DNA of 64,000 nucleotides from Microcoleus sp. FACHB-672 (GTDB lineage Bacteria > Cyanobacteriota > Cyanobacteriia > Cyanobacteriales > Oscillatoriaceae): assembly GCF_014695725.1 (NCBI RefSeq), contig NZ_JACJOU010000025.1:62001-126000 (forward strand), read 5' to 3'. Positions 59,813 through 64,000 of this stretch are shown piece by piece. The notes beneath the pieces were generated by a model. It was not told the DNA's origin. It did not search any database and saw only the letters and a program-made list of their open reading frames with translations. A program made the position numbers and the translations under genes. Each line of letters starts with the position of its first letter. Position 1 is the stretch's first letter.

Positions 59813-61342
59813 CTACAGTCTGCGCCACCTGCGGCCATCGCGTTCCATCATCTGTTCGGCCTCTGTTGGCTCCCAGGTGCCCGCCTCGTACTGTGGAATC
59901 GAGGCGGGATCAGTGGGTGATTCCCAGGCGGTGAGTGCGGGACTGACAACTCGCCAAGCTTCTTCCACTTCATCGCCACGGGTGAACAGTGTTTGATCGC
60001 CCAACATACAATCGATCAGTAGCCGGTCATAAGCATCACCTGAAGTCTTGCCAAACGTTGAACCGTAGCTAAAATCCATATCTACCGATCGCGTCCGCAG
60101 ATCTGTTCCTGGCGTTTTCACTTCAAAGCGCAAGGAAATGCCCTCATTCGGCTGAATTCGCATCGTCAGCACATTTGGGCTTGCCTGTTGGGCGGCTGAC
60201 TGAAAGATTAAAAATGGCACTTCGCGGAACTGAATCGCAATTTCCGTAACTTTTTTAGGTAAGCGTTTGCCGGTTCGCAGATAGAAAGGCACACCTTGCC
60301 AGCGCCAGTTATCCACCTGCAACTTCATCGCCACATAAGTGGGGGTGATGGAGTTGGGGTTGACGCCGGGTTCTTCCCGATATCCGGGTACGGGTTCGCC
60401 TTTCATCCAGCCGGCTGAGTATTGCCCTCGAACCGCAGAGGCTTCCAGGTTACGGAGATCCGCCAAGTGAGTTGCCTGGAGAACTTTCATTTTTTCTGTG
60501 CGGATACTGTCGGCGCTTAGGGAGTTGGGCGCTTCCATCGCCGTCAGGCAGAACAACTGCATCAGGTGGTTTTGCACCATGTCCCGCAACGCCCCAGAGG
60601 TTTCGTAGTAGCCGGCTCGATCTTCTACCCCTACGGTTTCTGCCACGGTGATCTGAACGTGATCGACAAATTGCCGGTTCCACAACGGTTCAAAGATGGC
60701 ATTGGCAAAGCGAAACACCAAAAGGTTTTGGACGGTTTCTTTACCCAAGTAGTGGTCAATGCGATAAATCTGATTTTCTTTGCAGACTTGTTGCACGACC
60801 CGGTTGAGAGACTGGGCTGAACCCAAGTCCCGCCCAAAGGGTTTTTCAATCACCAAGCGGGTTTTCATCGCATCTGCCAGCATTTGTGCTGTACCCAGCT
60901 GGCGAATGGCTTCTGGGAAAAATTTGGGGGAAACCGAGAGGTAGAACACTCGGTTGCCGCGCGTCCCGCGTTTGCCGTCCAGTTCGCTTAAGAAAGCTTT
61001 CAGTTTTTGGTAGCTTTCTGGGTTGTCGATGTCACCGGAACAGTAGTACAAACCTTCGGAGAAATCTTGCCACAGCTCCTCAGAACCAATGCCATCGGAG
61101 AACTGCTCGACGCCTTCACGCATTTGCTCACGGAAGTAGTCGTGGCTCCAGTCGCGCCGTGCAACGCCCACAATGGTCATTTCCGCCGGCAGTCGTCTCT
61201 CGCGTCTTAAGTGATAAATTGCCGGCACGAGTTTACGTTGAGTCAAGTCTCCCGACGCCCCGAAAATCACCAAAATTAAAGGTTCCGGGGTTCGTTCTTG
61301 AGTCAGTCCTACGCGCAGGGGATTTTCTAATACTGCTACCAT
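59813..61342 (-). CDS. zwf: Glucose-6-phosphate 1-dehydrogenase
   Basis: A 509-residue NADP-dependent enzyme for the first step of the oxidative pentose phosphate pathway. The nucleotide-binding turn [18 protein letters not shown], the catalytic block [21 protein letters not shown], and the structural NADP region are intact. It provides NADPH at night or in heterocysts. GAGGAAGG just upstream of ATG 61342 is a strong ribosome-binding site and overlaps the end of a small upstream frame. Confidence 0.98.
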   Translation of the reverse strand: MVAVLENPLRVGLTQERTPEPLILVIFGASGDLTQRKLVPAIYHLRRERRLPAEMTIVGVARRDWSHDYFREQMREGVEQFSDGIGSEELWQDFSEGLYYCSGDIDNPESYQKLKAFLSELDGKRGTRGNRVFYLSVSPKFFPEAIRQLGTAQMLADAMKTRLVIEKPFGRDLGSAQSLNRVVQQVCKENQIYRIDHYLGKETVQNLLVFRFANAIFEPLWNRQFVDHVQITVAETVGVEDRAGYYETSGALRDMVQNHLMQLFCLTAMEAPNSLSADSIRTEKMKVLQATHLADLRNLEASAVRGQYSAGWMKGEPVPGYREEPGVNPNSITPTYVAMKLQVDNWRWQGVPFYLRTGKRLPKKVTEIAIQFREVPFLIFQSAAQQASPNVLTMRIQPNEGISLRFEVKTPGTDLRTRSVDMDFSYGSTFGKTSGDAYDRLLIDCMLGDQTLFTRGDEVEEAWRVVSPALTAWESPTDPASIPQYEAGTWEPTEAEQMMERDGRRWRRL

Positions 61343-61570
61343 CTACCTTCCTCGTTCTATGACTTCCAGTCTTGCTAATACAGCTTCATATTTTGCCGTC
61401 ATCTCTTCAAACTGATAGTTAACGGTGTCATATTTTGCCGTCATCCATTCAAGTTGCTGAGTCAAAGAATTAATTTTTCCCTGAGACTCAGCCTTGATTT
61501 CAGCCCGAACTTCTTCTGTTATTGTTGCCCGTCCCAGCCAGCCGGCAGGATACTTCCTAGGACTTTGCAA
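61343..61570 (-). CDS. Small coiled-coil frame abutting zwf (doubtful)
   Basis: About 75 codons from a TTG, encoding EEVRAEIKAESQGKINSLTQ and the internal repeat EWMTAKYD / EEMTAKYEAVLARLEV, a plausible coiled coil. The TAG stop touches the zwf ATG, and its last codons contain the zwf ribosome-binding site. The frame stays open upstream into a short repeat, so it may be the tail of a decayed gene, a real coupled leader protein, or chance. Confidence 0.3.
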   Translation of the reverse strand: MQSPRKYPAGWLGRATITEEVRAEIKAESQGKINSLTQQLEWMTAKYDTVNYQFEEMTAKYEAVLARLEVIERGR

Positions 61571-61679
61571 ACTAAGGGCGAGAATTGGGGTTGGGAATTG
61601 GAAATCGAGGATGGATGAAGGGTAGCAGACTCGCCACTGCCCAAACGCCTCCTGCCCAATTCCCGACAGTTCTTCTCAC

Positions 61680-62819
61680 TTACACAGGCGCTAACTTGTC
61701 AACTTTGTCTTGCAGGGATTTTGTCAGGGACTGGAAGGGCGTAACGAATTTATCGATCCCTTCTACTAGAAGTTCTGTCATAACTTCATCAAGATTGATC
61801 CCCAACTTCGGCAGTTCTTCTGCCAGCTTATAAGCCCCTTCCACATCGGTTTCGATGCGGCTGGCTGCGTCGCAGTGATCCGCACAGGCTTCAATGGTTG
61901 CCGGCGGCATGGTGTTAACGGTGTCAGGGCCGACAAGTTCATCGACGTAGAGGACATCGCTGTAACTGGGGTCTTTGGTGCCGGTGGAAGCCCACAACAA
62001 GCGCTGCACTTTTGCGCCTTTGGCTGCCAAGGCTTTCCAGCGATCAGTCTTGATGATCTCTTTGTATTTTTGGTAAGCGAGCTTGGCATTGGCGATGGCA
62101 AATTTGCCTTTCATTTGGCGCAACCGCTCTTTCTCGGCTTCGTCGCTTGCGGCTGCGATCAGCTTGTCCAGACGGGCATCGACGTTGATATCAATGCGGC
62201 TGATGAAGAAACTGGCAACGGATGCGATGTTAGAAATGTCTTGGCCGGCAGCAAGGCGATCTTCTAACCCGCGAATATAGGCCCAGGCACTCTCTACATA
62301 ACTGTCAACCGAGAACAACAAGGTCACGTTAACGTTGATGCCGGCTGCGATGACTTTTTCCACGGCTTTTAAGCCTTCGGGTGTGCCAGGGATTTTAATC
62401 ATCACGTTTTCCCGGCCTATGGCTTCGTAATAGCTGTTGGCTGCTTCCAGTGTCTGTTCGCTATTGTGGGCCATGTTGGGCGGCACTTCAATACTCACGT
62501 ATCCATCTAAACCGTTGGACTCGTGATAGACGCCGCGCAAGATATCGCAGGCGTTGCGAATATCTTCAAACACCAGGGATTCATAAATCTCTTGAATCGA
62601 TTTACCGGCTTTGATCCCGGCTTCGATATCCGCGTCGTAGGCGGCATTACCGACGATCGCTTTTTCAAAAATCGCTGGGTTGGAGGTGATCCCCATGATG
62701 CCGCGCGATTCAATCATCTCTTTGAGTTCGCCAGACTCGATAATACTGCGGCTCAAATTATCCATCCAGATACTTTGACCGTATTCTTGTCCGATCTGCA
62801 ATAAAGGATTGTTTGTCAT
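61680..62819 (-). CDS. tal: Transaldolase
   Basis: A 379-residue transaldolase of the longer cyanobacterial/actinobacterial type. The Schiff-base Lys sits in NVMIKIPGTPEGLKAV, and the family signature GITSNPAIFEKAI is near residue 45. It shuttles dihydroxyacetone units between sugar phosphates, linking the pentose phosphate pathway and the Calvin cycle. It lies between fbp and zwf in the classic cyanobacterial order. Confidence 0.97.
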   Translation of the reverse strand: MTNNPLLQIGQEYGQSIWMDNLSRSIIESGELKEMIESRGIMGITSNPAIFEKAIVGNAAYDADIEAGIKAGKSIQEIYESLVFEDIRNACDILRGVYHESNGLDGYVSIEVPPNMAHNSEQTLEAANSYYEAIGRENVMIKIPGTPEGLKAVEKVIAAGINVNVTLLFSVDSYVESAWAYIRGLEDRLAAGQDISNIASVASFFISRIDINVDARLDKLIAAASDEAEKERLRQMKGKFAIANAKLAYQKYKEIIKTDRWKALAAKGAKVQRLLWASTGTKDPSYSDVLYVDELVGPDTVNTMPPATIEACADHCDAASRIETDVEGAYKLAEELPKLGINLDEVMTELLVEGIDKFVTPFQSLTKSLQDKVDKLAPV

Positions 62820-62911
62820 GGTTGTTCTCGGTTAAATTTTGACGATTTGTACTGGTTGTATTGTGGAAGCTTTGATGAGTGAATTTGGGATTGTAGATTA
62901 CCAATCTCAAA

Positions 62912-63982
62912 TTAACTGACGGCTGAATGCTGATTTTTACGTGTTTTTTCTTCAGCTCGCTCTTTAATGAACGACTCTACCTGTTCCACATCATCCTGAC
63001 TGCCGATGATCAGAGGGGTACGAGCATGAATTTTTTCCGCCACCACATCTAAGATATCTTGGGTGCCGGTGCTTGCCCGCCCGCCGGCTTGCTCGATTAA
63101 AAACGCTAAAGGAGCGGTTTCGTAGAGCAAGCGCAGTTTACCTTCCGGTTTTTTGACTGTACCGGGATACAAAAACACGCCGCCTTGAAACAAGATGCGG
63201 TGGAAGTCTCCCACCAGTGCGCCGCCATAGCGGGCAGAATAGCCTTCATGACGGTGGACATAGCGGATGTAGTCCCGGATCGATTCCTCCCACTGCCAGA
63301 AGTTGCCTTCGTTAACGCTGTAAATGGAACCGTGCTTGGGAACGCGGATGTTTTCATGGGAGAGGATGAATTCACCTAAGCTGGGATCGAGGGTGAAGGC
63401 ATGAACGCCGGTGCCGATCGAATAAACCAGCATGGTGCTTGGGCCATAGAGAATGTAGCCGGCGGCGATTTGCTTCCGTCCGTTTTGCAGCAAGTCGAGG
63501 GCTTCTCCATTCTCATCGTTTCCTTCTTGCTGGCGAATGGCGAAGATGGAACCCAAATTCAGATTGATATCTAGATTGGAAGAACCATCTATGGGGTCGT
63601 AGAGGAGGGTATAGCGTCCAATGGGGCAGTTTTCTGGAATGTAGTAGGGTTTTTCCATCTCCTCGGATGCCAAGCGACACACAAGGCCGCTTTGCTTGAA
63701 TACTGAGATAAAAACCTCATTGGCATAGACATCCATTTTTTTGACGGTTTCTCCCTGCACATTCACCTCGCCGGTGAATCCTAGGGCACCTTCAAGTAAC
63801 CCAGCTCGACTGAGCCGGCGAGAAATCAGCTTAGCTGCGAGGGCTATGCGATTCATGATGGCGCTGAGATCCTGAGCGTCTGAAGAGAAGCTATGGAGTT
63901 GCTCCAAGACGTGACGCGATAGTGTCGTACAATCGCGATCCAAAGCGTATTCCTGCGCTACAGGCTGATTGGGTTCTGCCAT
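62912..63982 (-). CDS. fbp: Fructose-1,6-bisphosphatase class I
   Basis: A 356-residue Mg-dependent phosphatase. The active-site block [19 protein letters not shown] is followed by the substrate residues in [21 protein letters not shown] and the C-terminal [22 protein letters not shown]. It removes the 1-phosphate of fructose bisphosphate in gluconeogenesis and sucrose or glycogen formation; cyanobacteria also have a GlpX-type enzyme for the Calvin cycle. GGAGG eight bases before the ATG sets the start. It heads the fbp-tal-zwf-opcA run at the right edge. Confidence 0.97.
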   Translation of the reverse strand: MAEPNQPVAQEYALDRDCTTLSRHVLEQLHSFSSDAQDLSAIMNRIALAAKLISRRLSRAGLLEGALGFTGEVNVQGETVKKMDVYANEVFISVFKQSGLVCRLASEEMEKPYYIPENCPIGRYTLLYDPIDGSSNLDINLNLGSIFAIRQQEGNDENGEALDLLQNGRKQIAAGYILYGPSTMLVYSIGTGVHAFTLDPSLGEFILSHENIRVPKHGSIYSVNEGNFWQWEESIRDYIRYVHRHEGYSARYGGALVGDFHRILFQGGVFLYPGTVKKPEGKLRLLYETAPLAFLIEQAGGRASTGTQDILDVVAEKIHARTPLIIGSQDDVEQVESFIKERAEEKTRKNQHSAVS

Positions 63983-64000
63983 TGTTTTTATCCTCCCTAT

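Noticed and set aside
1-64000. tRNA, rRNA, transposase or prophage genes
   Set aside because: I scanned for T-loop words, transposase and phage motifs and found none I could support; a tRNAscan and IS search would settle it.

Overview
The window is cyanobacterial chromosome. It carries psbO, psaK, a plastid-type terminal oxidase, cytochrome c6, the fbp-tal-zwf-opcA block, a cobyrinate diamide synthase and several CHAT, WD40, DUF928 and FecR proteins of the kind found in large-genome cyanobacteria. A HetF-type protein with an NsiR1-like small RNA array beside it points to a filamentous, possibly heterocyst-related lineage; the sequence alone does not give the species. The DNA is rich in the word GCCGG/CCGGC and in short cyanobacterial repeat families. 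I saw no rRNA, tRNA, CRISPR array, prophage or intact insertion sequence. || Layout. 1-6 kb: partial psbO, a small MscS channel, a PhyH-type dioxygenase, a repeat-bearing lipoprotein and miaB. 6-16.5 kb: ddl, hetF, a 1.1-kb spacer with three sRNA units, a membrane-anchored subtilase coupled to a small OB-like protein, then ftsZ and ftsQ. 17-24 kb: a P-loop ATPase with a truncated partner gene, a response-regulator/histidine-kinase hybrid, a PfpI-ferritin-like fusion, two small acidic proteins and psaK. 24-41 kb: an accessory surface/signalling region with two CHAT-TPR proteins, a two-partner-secretion exoprotein, an MscS channel with a cyclic-nucleotide domain, a metallo-beta-lactamase-fold hydrolase, a CHASE2 class III cyclase, two DUF928 proteins and a FecR-domain protein. 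41-49.5 kb: cytochrome c6, aldo/keto reductase, SnoaL-like protein, tldD/tldE, a TPR protein, a Gdt1-family transporter and a Crp-family regulator. 49.6-56.4 kb: a large WD40/HEAT protein, a remnant of what looks like norB, PTOX, an unknown protein, a cupin and a methyltransferase. 56.7-64 kb: cobB, then opcA, zwf, tal and fbp, all leftward. || How the genes fit together. The 62.9-58.3 kb block supplies the oxidative pentose phosphate pathway and sugar-phosphate interconversion. HetF, FtsZ and FtsQ link to cell division and differentiation. The leftward run CHAT-TPR, DUF928, CHASE2-cyclase, MBL hydrolase, MscS-cNMP, exoprotein may be one envelope-sensing circuit: a cyclase, a possible phosphodiesterase and a channel that could bind the nucleotide. 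|| Most notable observations: three promoter/sRNA/terminator units upstream of hetF sharing TAGATGCACCCTGAT and TCCGGA-like boxes at a constant 24-base distance from a -10-like hexamer; two different repeat families inserted in frame inside cobB; a candidate structured RNA at 56.5 kb; a candidate sRNA upstream of psaK; and a 3-prime fragment of a probable nitric oxide reductase next to PTOX. Starts were moved from the longest open frame wherever a Shine-Dalgarno, a signal peptide or family conservation favoured an internal codon.
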